DNA of 64,000 bases from NCBI RefSeq assembly GCF_024438035.1, contig NZ_JANFQF010000010.1, positions 124,001 to 188,000 on the forward strand, written 5' to 3'. The notes under the pieces were generated by a model that was not told the DNA's origin, searched no databases, and saw only the letters and a program-made list of their open reading frames with translations. Shown here piece after piece: positions 1-9,587 of the stretch. This DNA is from Rhodococcus tibetensis. Lineage in GTDB: Bacteria; Actinomycetota; Actinomycetes; Mycobacteriales; Mycobacteriaceae. Position 1 is the stretch's first letter. The number at the start of each line of letters is the position of its first letter. The position numbers and the translations under genes were made by a program.

Positions 1-481
1 GACATTCCTCCCCAGATTCCGTACGGCTCGGACACGCTCAGCGCATGGTTGCGGCATTGTGCGAGAACAGGGCAGCGTCGGCACATCTCCTTGGCGCGCG
101 TCTCGCGCTGTGCTCGCGCTCGTCCACGCTCGCCATCGGGATGGAAGAACATCGAGGAGTCGACTCCGCGGCACAGTCCGTGCATCTGCCAATCCCAGAT
201 ATCAGCGTTGGGACCGGGAAGGTGATTGGGTGCAGGCATATGGACTCCTTAGCTGCAAGCTCGCCTCGGGCGGCGAGCGGACCGTGGGCTCGATGTTCAA
301 GCCACTAATCTTTCACGTCGCTAACCGTAGAGTCGTTTCCGAAATCGCGTCAATAGTTGTTCACAGTGGGAATTTACATATCCCACAAACTGAAAGTTAA
401 CCTGGAAAATCTTTACATTCCGGCCGGTCCGTGATTCGGTTTCGGGTTGAAAGACCATAGGTCACAGGTAACGATGGCGGG
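1..481. other. Intergenic stretch without a recognisable gene
   Basis: I see no convincing gene on either strand. Two overlapping open frames (45-308 and 59-400 on the plus strand) encode low-complexity Arg/Ser/Ala-rich peptides typical of chance frames in GC-rich DNA and resemble no family I know. From about 330 the sequence becomes AT-richer, as expected for a promoter region of the regulator gene that follows. It contains an inverted repeat, GTGGGA (366-371) and TCCCAC (381-386), that could be an operator. Confidence 0.6.
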
Positions 482-1498
482 GTGCCTCAGCCCGCGGAGT
501 CCGATGCTCAGCTCCCTCACGGTCCCTTCGGCGGGGAGCCGACGATGTCGGTGTCGGCCCTGGCCAGAAGGCTGGGAGTGGCACCGTCGACACTGCGTAC
601 CTGGGACCGGCGTTATGGCATCGGGCCGTCCGCGCATGCGCATGGCAGGCACCGCCGGTACACCTCGCGTGATGTGGCCCGACTCGAGTGTATGCAGCAG
701 GCACTAGAGGAGGGGGCCAGCTCGGCCGAGGCGGCGAGATATGCGATTAACGCAATGGATACACATTTATCAGAATGGGAGCGAGGGCCGTCTCCGCAAA
801 TTCTGGGTGACAACTCTGTAAACGAAGGAGAAACAAACTCGCCGCACTTTTTGCCCACTCTTTCCGGCCTCGAAGACACCGATCCCGCGGTGCGGAACTT
901 GTCGAGTGCCTTGATCGCCCGCGACGTCGTCACGGTCCGGCGCATCATCGCCCGCGCCGCAGCCGAGCGAGGATTGACGACCGTGTGGGAGGGGCTCGTC
1001 GTCCCGGTCCTCGAGTGGGCGGACGAGGGGCGGAACTCGGCAGCCGCCGCGGTGAACTGCCGTGTATTCGCCGAATGCGTAGCGGGCATCCTGTCGACGA
1101 TGACGCTCGACGCGCCGATCGCCGTCGGCGGGCGGGTGCTTCTCGTGGACGTCCCTCCAGACTGCGATGATCCCGGGCCACTGATTGCGCACGACCTCGC
1201 ACTCCGGGCGCTCGGTGCAGCGCTGGCCACGGCGTCGGTGGATGTCCGGATCGCAAGGCCGGCGGTCCGCACGGCACTACTCGCATCAGTGACCAACGCG
1301 GGACCCGACGTGATCGTGCTCTGGCTGCCGCAGGGCCACTGCGACGTGCCGGCCCTCGCGCGCGCCATCCGCCGCCGTCGAAGTGGTCTTGCATTGCTGG
1401 CGGCCGGGCCCGGGGCGGCGGCAGCGCACCTGCCCCGCTCGGTGAAGGCCGTCGGTCGACTTGGCGACGCCGTCGACGCCGTCGTCGCACTCATCTGA
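482..1498 (+). CDS. MerR-family transcriptional regulator with degenerate B12-binding-like C-terminal half
   Basis: The N-terminal part (about residues 22-90) is a MerR winged helix-turn-helix, with the LARRLGVAPSTLRTWDRRYG segment characteristic of actinobacterial regulators of the MerR/CarH architecture. The C-terminal half has the helical-bundle plus Rossmann layout of the light/B12 sensors. The Glu-His pair of the W-x9-EH motif and the DxHxxG cobalamin ligand motif are not visible, so cobalamin binding is doubtful. The start is GTG at 482; ATG 545 (MSVSALARR) would shorten the protein by 21 residues and still keep the DNA-binding domain. It stands directly upstream of the Rv3415c-like gene and sigD, so it may act locally, but its target is unknown. 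Confidence 0.8.
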   Translation: MPQPAESDAQLPHGPFGGEPTMSVSALARRLGVAPSTLRTWDRRYGIGPSAHAHGRHRRYTSRDVARLECMQQALEEGASSAEAARYAINAMDTHLSEWERGPSPQILGDNSVNEGETNSPHFLPTLSGLEDTDPAVRNLSSALIARDVVTVRRIIARAAAERGLTTVWEGLVVPVLEWADEGRNSAAAAVNCRVFAECVAGILSTMTLDAPIAVGGRVLLVDVPPDCDDPGPLIAHDLALRALGAALATASVDVRIARPAVRTALLASVTNAGPDVIVLWLPQGHCDVPALARAIRRRRSGLALLAAGPGAAAAHLPRSVKAVGRLGDAVDAVVALI

Positions 1499-1547
1499 CT
1501 GCCTGCGCGCAAGCGGTGAGGTGTTGCAGTGATGACATGATGCGGTC

Positions 1548-2408
1548 GTGTCCACCCGTAACCGCCCCGCCGGCAGCACGCCGACCTTGACCTCCGCAGC
1601 GTTCGGCGCCGATCCGGGACGGCATCCGCTGCCGCCGGCCACTCGTCCGGTCGAGCGGTGGATGCGGGCGGTGGCGCTGGGCGGTCAGGGGCGCTACAGC
1701 CGGGCGCGAGCAGAACTTGCGGACATCACGCGCGACCGGCAGGCCGGTCCCGAGGTCGTTTCGCTGGCCTGGAGCACGCAGGCCTCGCTGCTGCGGCAGC
1801 TGGGAAATCACCGAGCCGCGTCCGGGCTCGACGGCCGGGCGCTCGCCCTCGTCGGTGCCGGCCCTGCCGATCGAGCAGCGGAGAGCGTGCTCGTGCGGGC
1901 TGCGCGATGCGATGCACTCACCGGCCTCGCCGCCGATGCGCTGGGATGCGGGCGCCTGGCTCTGGGATGGCGTCTGCTCGATCGTTGTGGAGAGCAACTC
2001 GCAGGGGAGCTCAGCGGCCGAGGCGTCACCGGCGCCGAGGGCCTGTGGCGGCAGCAGGTTCGGCGGCACTGGGTCAGCGCCGAGCTCTTCCTGGCTGGCG
2101 CTGATTTTCCGTCGGCACGCCGCCACGCCGTGGCCGCGGCAGAAATTTCGGCGGTCGCAGGCTCGGTCCGCCACCACCTGAAATCCGAACTGCTCCGCAG
2201 CGCCTCGATGACGGGGGAGCCCGATACGGAACCGGCCGCGCAGCTCGCCGCCGAGGTACTCGACGGGTGCGAAAGGCATGGTCTGATACCCCTGAAGTGG
2301 GCCGCGGCCATGTTGCTGGCCGGCCTGACCGGCGATCGGCGCGCACAGCAGGTGCGCGAGGAGTGTGAGGCGATGGTCGCGGCGCGCGGCGGACACTTCC
2401 GAACGTGA
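1548..2408 (+). CDS. Conserved hypothetical protein, Rv3415c-like, tetratricopeptide-like helical repeats
   Basis: This 286-residue soluble protein is Ala/Arg/Leu-rich and looks all-helical. Repeated short helix pairs (for example around residues 35-75 and 155-190) resemble TPR/SEL1-type repeats. No catalytic motif, signal peptide or membrane segment is visible. Its position immediately upstream of sigD matches the M. tuberculosis gene Rv3415c, which is how I recognise it. The start is a GTG 49 bases after the regulator stop. Function is unknown; a scaffold role linked to SigD is only inference from position. Confidence 0.7.
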   Translation: MSTRNRPAGSTPTLTSAAFGADPGRHPLPPATRPVERWMRAVALGGQGRYSRARAELADITRDRQAGPEVVSLAWSTQASLLRQLGNHRAASGLDGRALALVGAGPADRAAESVLVRAARCDALTGLAADALGCGRLALGWRLLDRCGEQLAGELSGRGVTGAEGLWRQQVRRHWVSAELFLAGADFPSARRHAVAAAEISAVAGSVRHHLKSELLRSASMTGEPDTEPAAQLAAEVLDGCERHGLIPLKWAAAMLLAGLTGDRRAQQVREECEAMVAARGGHFRT

Positions 2409-2556
2409 CGGTCCTGGTCGGACGTCCAGCGGCGCTTTCAGGCGAATCCGGCCGAATACCGCTCGGTCCGCACCGTTACCCTTTAAGTGTTCCGCTGAGA
2501 GCGGGAGCACACCCATCGGGGGAGGTGCCACTGTAACGCCAGGATATTCACCGACG

Positions 2557-3135
2557 ATGACTAATACGAGCGAGGAGTTGGACTCCGCTGTCGCCGCTGC
2601 AACGCAGGGCGACCGGGCCGCTTTAGCTCTGGTCCTGGAAAATATTCGGCCCCTGGTTGTGCGTTACTGCAGAGCCAGGGTCGGTGCTGCGGAGAGGGGA
2701 CAACTCTCCGCGGATGACGTGGCACAGGAAGTGTGCCTGGCTGTGATGACCGCCTTACCTCGCTACGAGGACCAGGGGCGGCCGTTCATGGCATTCGTCT
2801 ACGGGATCGCCGCACACAAGGTCGCAGACGCGCATCGGAACTCCGCACGTAACAAATCGGAACCGGTAGCCGAAGTACCAGATGTCGTAGCCAACGATGA
2901 CGGACCCGAACAGAGGGCGCTCGATTCGGAAGCGAGTAGGCAGATGAACGACCTGCTCAGCACGCTGCCGGAGAAGCACCGGGAGATCTTGATCCTCCGC
3001 CTCGTGGTCGGTATGTCGGCAGAGGAGACGGCTGCGGCCGTGGGTAGCACCGCGGGAGCTGTCCGCGTAGCTCAACACCGAGCTATCGCGAAACTGAAAA
3101 AAGAAGTGACTAAGGCAGGTGAGAGGTTTGGCTAG
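2557..3135 (+). CDS. sigD: RNA polymerase ECF sigma factor SigD
   Basis: Extracytoplasmic-function sigma factor of 192 residues. Region 2 is seen around residues 45-95 (DDVAQEVCLAVMTALPRY, then a FMAFVYGIAAHKVADAHR segment for -10 recognition and melting). Region 4 lies at about 130-185 (LPEKHREILILRLVVGMSAEETAAAVG, with the helix-turn-helix ending in AQHRAIAKLKKE). I chose ATG 2557; the open frame continues upstream to 2365, but that stretch has no sigma-factor similarity. The gene overlaps the anti-sigma gene that follows by 17 bases, which suggests translational coupling of the pair. In mycobacteria SigD acts in starvation and lipid-related transcription and is released by proteolysis of its anti-sigma factor. 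Confidence 0.93.
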   Translation: MTNTSEELDSAVAAATQGDRAALALVLENIRPLVVRYCRARVGAAERGQLSADDVAQEVCLAVMTALPRYEDQGRPFMAFVYGIAAHKVADAHRNSARNKSEPVAEVPDVVANDDGPEQRALDSEASRQMNDLLSTLPEKHREILILRLVVGMSAEETAAAVGSTAGAVRVAQHRAIAKLKKEVTKAGERFG

Positions 3136-4129
3136 GGGAAACAAGCAGATCGGCAATCCCGATGCCGATCTCCCAGGCGGCGACGCACCAGTGGACGTTG
3201 CGGCAGTGCGCCGTGACGATGCACTGATCGACGCAATCGCCGGTGGTGGTCCTGTTGCGACGGATTCGCCGGAGCAATACGAGCTGGCACTCCTGCTCGC
3301 GAATTGGCGCGCCGATATCGTCGCGACACCGATGCCGGACGGGCCGTTGCTCGACGACGTCATCGCGGCCATGGACACGGCGAACGCTCGCGATGCCCGG
3401 AGTGCCGCCCGCGGCAAACTGCGGCTTCTCCGGCCGATCGCGGGCGCTGCCGCAGCGATCGCCGTCGTGATGGGTGGCGCCACCATTTTCTCCTACAACG
3501 CCGAACCGGGCGATCCGCTGTGGAGCGTCAAATCGGTGGTCTTCAGTCAGCAGGCCGACTCGACGGTGGCGCAGATCGACACCACGTCACAGCTCGAGCA
3601 AGCCGAACGCATGCTCGCGGCCGGCGACGCCGAGTCCGCCAAGAACATGCTCGAGCACGCGGCCGACCGCGCCGGTGGTATCCGCGATGCCGACCAGCGG
3701 CGCCAACTCGAGGTGTGGCGCGCAAAGCTCGCCGCCCAGCTCGCAGAGATTGCGCCCACCACGACTGCGCAGGCGCCCGCACCCGGCACGACCACCACGG
3801 ACGCGCCCATCCAGGCCAGTCAGCTGCCTACATCGGTACCCGGAACGCCGGGCACCACCTTGCCGGGCGTCGAGCCGTCTCCCGGGGGTAATCTGCCCAC
3901 CACCGATCTCCAGCTGCCGGGGCTCCCCGCGATCCCGTTGCCGCAGTTGCCCCAACAGCCGCAGCCGGCGACGCCGCTCCCCTCCACGGTCGATCCCACG
4001 ATCATGCTGGTTCCCACGTTGCCGTCGGACCTTCCGAGTACGGAGCCCCCGACGCAGCAGCAGCAGCAGTCGACGGCGCCGCTGCCCACAACGACCATCT
4101 CCCCGGTGCCTCCGCCCCCCACCAGCTGA
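3119..4129 (+). CDS. rsdA: Anti-sigma-D factor RsdA
   Basis: Membrane-anchored partner of SigD. The N-terminal cytoplasmic part (about 1-100) contains the DDALIDAIAGG and YELALLLANWRADI helices that hold the sigma factor. One transmembrane segment lies near residues 103-125 (LRPIAGAAAAIAVVMGGATIF). The rest is extracytoplasmic: a helical stretch followed by about 120 residues very rich in Pro, Thr and Gln, including five consecutive glutamines from a CAG run at 4055-4069. GTG 3119 gives an overlap with sigD; TTG 3128 is an alternative start. A perfect hairpin follows the stop (4158-4190). Family knowledge: regulated proteolysis of RsdA frees SigD. Confidence 0.88.
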   Translation: MRGLARGNKQIGNPDADLPGGDAPVDVAAVRRDDALIDAIAGGGPVATDSPEQYELALLLANWRADIVATPMPDGPLLDDVIAAMDTANARDARSAARGKLRLLRPIAGAAAAIAVVMGGATIFSYNAEPGDPLWSVKSVVFSQQADSTVAQIDTTSQLEQAERMLAAGDAESAKNMLEHAADRAGGIRDADQRRQLEVWRAKLAAQLAEIAPTTTAQAPAPGTTTTDAPIQASQLPTSVPGTPGTTLPGVEPSPGGNLPTTDLQLPGLPAIPLPQLPQQPQPATPLPSTVDPTIMLVPTLPSDLPSTEPPTQQQQQSTAPLPTTTISPVPPPPTS

Positions 4130-4157
4130 CATGGTGCGCCGTTACCGGCGCACACGA

Positions 4158-4190
4158 CTGTGGCCCGACACTTCGAGTGTCGGGCCACAG
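4158..4190. terminator. Hairpin between converging rsdA and the DUF5319 gene
   Basis: A 15-bp perfect stem, CTGTGGCCCGACACT (4158-4172) with its complement (4176-4190) and a 3-base TCG loop, sits between the stop of rsdA and the stop of the opposing gene. It lacks a T run, but its position fits a bidirectional terminator. Confidence 0.7.
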
Positions 4191-4212
4191 CTGCGTGTAC
4201 GGGTGATTCGGG

Positions 4213-4617
4213 TCAGGCGTCGAAGCCGTCACCGTGCAGAGCGTCGTTCATCGAGGCGTCCGCATAGCCGCGGCAGTAGTCCCAGGTGACGTACGCCTCG
4301 GGTGTCGGGTCGTAGGCGGGCTCGTGTGGCCGGACGGTGCCGTCCACCAGAAGCTGGAGGAGATTGGCACGGAGCATGTCCCAGTCGTGATAGTGATCCT
4401 GCTGGCAGTCTTCACAGCACACGACGAGGCCACGGATCCCGCGATGGGCCAGCAGAGCCTCATAGACGGCGAGGTCGGCCAGGTCTTCCTCCACAGCGAG
4501 TCGCTCGTGGGGGTCGAGTGGCTGGCCTGGTTCGATCGCATCGAGAGCTGCGGACGGGTCGGCGGGGTCGCCGGCAAAGGGGTCCGGGGGCAGACCGGGA
4601 GGCAGTTGATCGCGCAC
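4213..4617 (-). CDS. DUF5319 family protein (Rv3412-like)
   Basis: Small acidic soluble protein of 134 residues, conserved next to guaB2 in mycolic-acid actinomycetes. It opens with the Pro-rich LPPGLPPDPFAGDPADPS segment typical of the family. It carries a Cys/His-rich patch near residues 67-79 (VVCCEDCQQDHYHDW) that could bind a metal or mark a redox site. No signal peptide or membrane segment is present. The start is a GTG. It is transcribed divergently from guaB2 and converges on rsdA, so it is a one-gene unit. Function is unknown. Confidence 0.85.
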   Translation of the reverse strand: MRDQLPPGLPPDPFAGDPADPSAALDAIEPGQPLDPHERLAVEEDLADLAVYEALLAHRGIRGLVVCCEDCQQDHYHDWDMLRANLLQLLVDGTVRPHEPAYDPTPEAYVTWDYCRGYADASMNDALHGDGFDA

Positions 4618-6410
<1,793 letters not shown>

Positions 6411-6436
6411 CAACCAGTCACGAGAAAGGGGCGCGC

Positions 6437-7576
6437 GTGCGCGACCTCGTTGAGATCGGCATGGGCCGAACAGCCCGACGAACCTATGAGCTGGACGACA
6501 TCGACATCGTCCCCTCCAGGCGGACCCGCTCGTCCAAGGAGGTGTCCACGTCCTGGCAGCTCGATGCGTACCGCTTCGACATTCCGGTGCTGGCGCACCC
6601 TACCGACGCGCTGGTGTCGCCCGCGTTCGCGATCGAGCTGGGCAAGCGCGGTGGTCTCGGTGTCATCAACGGTGAAGGACTGTGGGGACGCCACCCCGAT
6701 GTCGAGGCGAAACTCGCGGAGCTCGTCGCACTCGCGGAATCGGACGTCGATGTCGAGGTTCCCATCAGGAAGCTGCAGGAGTTGCACGCGGCACCGCTGC
6801 AGCCGAACCTCCTCGCGGCCGCGGTGGCGCAGGTTCGTGACTCGGGGGTCACCACCGCTGTGCGGGTCAGCCCGCAGAACGCGCGGGCGCTGACTCCGCA
6901 TCTGATCGAGGCCGGGATCGACTTGCTCGTCGTCCACGGAACGATCATCTCCGCCGAGCACGTCGCCCACGGCGACAGCGAACCACTGAACCTGAAGACC
7001 TTCATCTCCGAACTCGACGTTCCGGTCGTGGCAGGTGGAGTGAGTGATCACCGAACCGCGCTGCATCTGATGCGCACGGGTGCGGCGGGTGTCATCGTCG
7101 GGTACGGCTCCACAGAGGGGGCGACCACCACCGGTGAGGTCCTCGGTATCGGCCTGCCCATGGCTACCGCCATCGCCGACGCCGCCGCCGCTCGACGTGA
7201 CTACCTCGACGAGACGGGTGGGCGCTACGTCCACGTCATCGCGGACGGTGACATCACGTCTTCGGGCGACCTCGCCAAGGCCATCGCCTGCGGTGCGGAC
7301 GCCGCGGTGCTCGGTGCACCGCTCGCGGTCGCGGCGGAAGCTCCGGGTGGCGGCTGGTACTGGCCGTCGGCAGCGGCCCATCCGTCGGTTCCCCGCGGCA
7401 CGATGCTGCCGGTGTCCTTCGGGGAACGACCCTCGCTCGATCGGGTCCTCGCCGGCCCGTCCGACGATCCGTACGGTTCGCTGAACTTCGTCGGCGGCCT
7501 GCGCAGGTCCATGGCGAAGTCGGGTTACTCGGATCTCAAGGAGTTCCAGAAGGTGGGTTTGACGGTCCGCGCCTGA
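6437..7576 (+). CDS. guaB3: GuaB3 family IMP dehydrogenase-like protein, catalytic Cys replaced
   Basis: A 379-residue paralogue of IMP dehydrogenase lacking CBS domains. The TIM-barrel start (YELDDIDIVPSRRTRSSKEVSTSW), the phosphate loop (IADGDITSSGDLAKAIACGA) and the C-terminal FVGGLRRSMAKSGY flap region are all visible. By eye, the loop that carries the nucleophilic cysteine in GuaB (SICTTRV) reads GATTTGEV here, placing Thr230 at the cysteine position and Gly at the arginine. It should therefore not catalyse the standard covalent IMPDH reaction. It starts at GTG 6437, 26 bases after guaB, and ends before a strong hairpin. It matches Rv3410c; its biochemical role is not settled. Confidence 0.93.
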   Translation: MRDLVEIGMGRTARRTYELDDIDIVPSRRTRSSKEVSTSWQLDAYRFDIPVLAHPTDALVSPAFAIELGKRGGLGVINGEGLWGRHPDVEAKLAELVALAESDVDVEVPIRKLQELHAAPLQPNLLAAAVAQVRDSGVTTAVRVSPQNARALTPHLIEAGIDLLVVHGTIISAEHVAHGDSEPLNLKTFISELDVPVVAGGVSDHRTALHLMRTGAAGVIVGYGSTEGATTTGEVLGIGLPMATAIADAAAARRDYLDETGGRYVHVIADGDITSSGDLAKAIACGADAAVLGAPLAVAAEAPGGGWYWPSAAAHPSVPRGTMLPVSFGERPSLDRVLAGPSDDPYGSLNFVGGLRRSMAKSGYSDLKEFQKVGLTVRA

Positions 7577-7600
7577 GCCCTCCTGTTCGTTTCATCTCTT

Positions 7601-7654
7601 CATCGCCCAATGCCGTATCGGTGCCCGACAGCACCGATATGGCATTGGGCGATG
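7601..7654 (+). terminator. Intrinsic terminator after guaB-guaB3
   Basis: 24-base arms (7601-7624 and 7631-7654) pair completely except for one G-T wobble around a 6-base CCGACA loop. TTCTTCTG follows. It lies 24 bases after the guaB3 stop and separates the guaB operon from choD. Confidence 0.88.
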
Positions 7655-7711
7655 TTCTTCTGCGGGTGCCGCAGCCGTTCCTGATACCAAGCGTTACAGT
7701 TAGGTAACCCT

Positions 7712-7727
7712 TGTGGCAGCTGTCACA
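7712..7727. promoter_or_regulatory. CRP/GlxR-like operator upstream of choD
   Basis: TGTGGCAGCTGTCACA matches the CRP/GlxR consensus TGTGA-N6-TCACA with one mismatch. It is nested inside a wider inverted repeat, CCCTTGTG (7708-7715) and CACAAGGG (7729-7736). It lies 54 bases before the choD start, with a possible -10 (TAATAA, 7752-7757) just downstream, so either activation or repression is possible. Confidence 0.5.
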
Positions 7728-7780
7728 ACACAAGGGTGCATACTGGCGAGTAATAACCCAGGTTCGGTGGAGGTCTGAGG

Positions 7781-9523
7781 ATGAAGAAGCAGCGCGCGAC
7801 GGAGTACGACGTTCTCATCGTCGGGTCCGGATTCGGTGGCAGTGTCACCGCGCTCCGGCTGGTGGAGAAGGGGTACAAGGTCGGCATCGTGGAAGCCGGC
7901 CGTCGCTATGCCGACGCCGATTTCGCCAAGACCAGCTGGGACCTGAAGAAGTTCCTCTGGGCACCTGCGCTGGGTCTCTTCGGCATCCAGCGGGTTCATC
8001 TCCTGCGCGACTGCCTCATCCTGGCGGGCGCCGGCGTAGGGGGCGGATCCCTCAATTACGCCAACACGCTGTACAAGCCGCCCGCCTCGTTCTTCCAGGA
8101 CCGGCAGTGGGCGCACATCACCGACTGGTACGACGAGCTCAGCCCGTACTACGACCAGGCCCGGAAGATGCTCGGCGTGGTGCAGAACCCGCATATGACG
8201 CCTGCCGACGAAATCATCAAATCGGTGGCCGAGGACATGGGTGCGGGTGACACGTTCATCCAGACCCCGGTCGGCGTGTTCTTCGGTGAGGCGGGCAAGA
8301 CGGTGCCCGACCCGTACTTCGGCGGCGTGGGCCCCGACCGCACCGGGTGCATCGAATGCGGTGAATGCATGACCGGCTGCCGGCACGGTGCCAAGAACAC
8401 CCTGCTGAAGAACTACCTCGGTCTCGCCGAGAAGGCGGGCGCCGAAATCATCCCGATGACGACGGTCACCGGACTGCGGGAGGCGGCGGACGGCACCTGG
8501 GATGTCTTCACCCGGCGCACCGGGCCGATCAAGAATCGCAAGCGCAAGACCTACACCGCCGCGAACGTCGTGCTGGCCGCCGGAACGTGGGGTACGCAGC
8601 ACCTGCTGTTCGACCAGAAGGAGACGGGCGCACTCCCGAAGATCTCCGATCAACTGGGTGTGCTGACGCGCACCAACTCCGAATCGATTCTCGGCGCGGC
8701 CAAGAACAAGGTCGATCCCGCGCTGGAGCTGACCAAGGGCGTCGCCATCACGTCTTCGTTCCACCCCACTTCGGACACCCATGTCGAGCCGGTGCGCTAC
8801 GGCAAGGGCTCGAACTCGATGGCACTGCTGCAGACGCTGCTGACCGACGGCGGCGGCCGACGGTGGATGACCTTCCTCCGGGAGCTTGCAAAGGACCCGA
8901 AGGCGCTCAAGGTGCTCACCCCGTACCGGTGGAGTGAGCGCACCGTCATTGCGCTGGTGATGCAGAACCTCGACAACTCCATCACGACGTACACCAAGAA
9001 GGGCCTGTTCGGGCGCCGCAAGTTCACGAGCAAGCAGGGTCACGGCGAGCCGAACCCGAGCTGGATTCCTGCGGGCAACGAGGCCACGCGGCGCATCGCG
9101 GAGAAGATCGACGGTCGCGCGGGCGGCACGTGGGGCGACGTGTTCAACATCCCACTCACAGCGCACTTCCTCGGCGGTTGCACGATCGCCTCGGACCCCG
9201 AGCACGGAGTCATCGACCCGTATCACCGCGTGTGGGGATACCCGACACTGAGCGTGGTGGACGGCGCCGCCGTGTCCGCGAATTTGGGGGTCAATCCGTC
9301 ACTGACCATCTCGGCGCAGGCCGAGCGCGCAGCATCGCTGTGGCCGAACAAGGGCGAGCAGGATTTGCGTCCCGCCCAGGGCGAGGGATACCGCCGGCTG
9401 AACCCGGTGCCGCCGACCGCGCCGGTGGTTCCCGCCGACGCGCCCGCAGCCCTGATGCTGCCGATCGTCGAGATCCGCAACAGCGCTGTGGTGCCCGACG
9501 CGCAGAAGCACGGCGTTGCATAG
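7781..9523 (+). CDS. choD: GMC-type oxidoreductase, cholesterol oxidase-like ChoD
   Basis: FAD-dependent glucose-methanol-choline oxidoreductase of 580 residues. The dinucleotide-binding motif VLIVGSGFGGSVTALRL is at residues 9-25, followed by the second GMC signature GAGVGGGSLNYAN (about 84-96), a Cys-rich ECGECMTGCRHGAKNTLL stretch (about 188-206) and the C-terminal active-site region (TAHFLGGC, then NLGVNPSLTISAQAERAA). GGAGG lies upstream of ATG 7781. It matches Rv3409c. The family is annotated as cholesterol oxidase (3-beta-hydroxysteroid to 3-keto-4-ene), but steroid activity of this subgroup is not certain. No secretion signal is visible. Confidence 0.85.
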   Translation: MKKQRATEYDVLIVGSGFGGSVTALRLVEKGYKVGIVEAGRRYADADFAKTSWDLKKFLWAPALGLFGIQRVHLLRDCLILAGAGVGGGSLNYANTLYKPPASFFQDRQWAHITDWYDELSPYYDQARKMLGVVQNPHMTPADEIIKSVAEDMGAGDTFIQTPVGVFFGEAGKTVPDPYFGGVGPDRTGCIECGECMTGCRHGAKNTLLKNYLGLAEKAGAEIIPMTTVTGLREAADGTWDVFTRRTGPIKNRKRKTYTAANVVLAAGTWGTQHLLFDQKETGALPKISDQLGVLTRTNSESILGAAKNKVDPALELTKGVAITSSFHPTSDTHVEPVRYGKGSNSMALLQTLLTDGGGRRWMTFLRELAKDPKALKVLTPYRWSERTVIALVMQNLDNSITTYTKKGLFGRRKFTSKQGHGEPNPSWIPAGNEATRRIAEKIDGRAGGTWGDVFNIPLTAHFLGGCTIASDPEHGVIDPYHRVWGYPTLSVVDGAAVSANLGVNPSLTISAQAERAASLWPNKGEQDLRPAQGEGYRRLNPVPPTAPVVPADAPAALMLPIVEIRNSAVVPDAQKHGVA

Positions 9524-9587
9524 GACCCGAGAGGACCGGGTCAAGGGGTCGCGCAGACCACAGAGCTGCGCCGATTAGACTGACCCG

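Noticed and set aside
2533..2558. GTAACG-N16-CGAT, which resembles a SigD-type promoter as I recall the mycobacterial motif
   Set aside because: The -10 part overlaps the sigD start codon (2557), so transcription would begin inside the gene. It cannot be the promoter for the chosen start, and my memory of the consensus is not firm.
4055..4069. Five CAG repeats as a possible microsatellite
   Set aside because: They encode five Gln in the low-complexity tail of RsdA; too short to call a repeat array, though it could vary in length.
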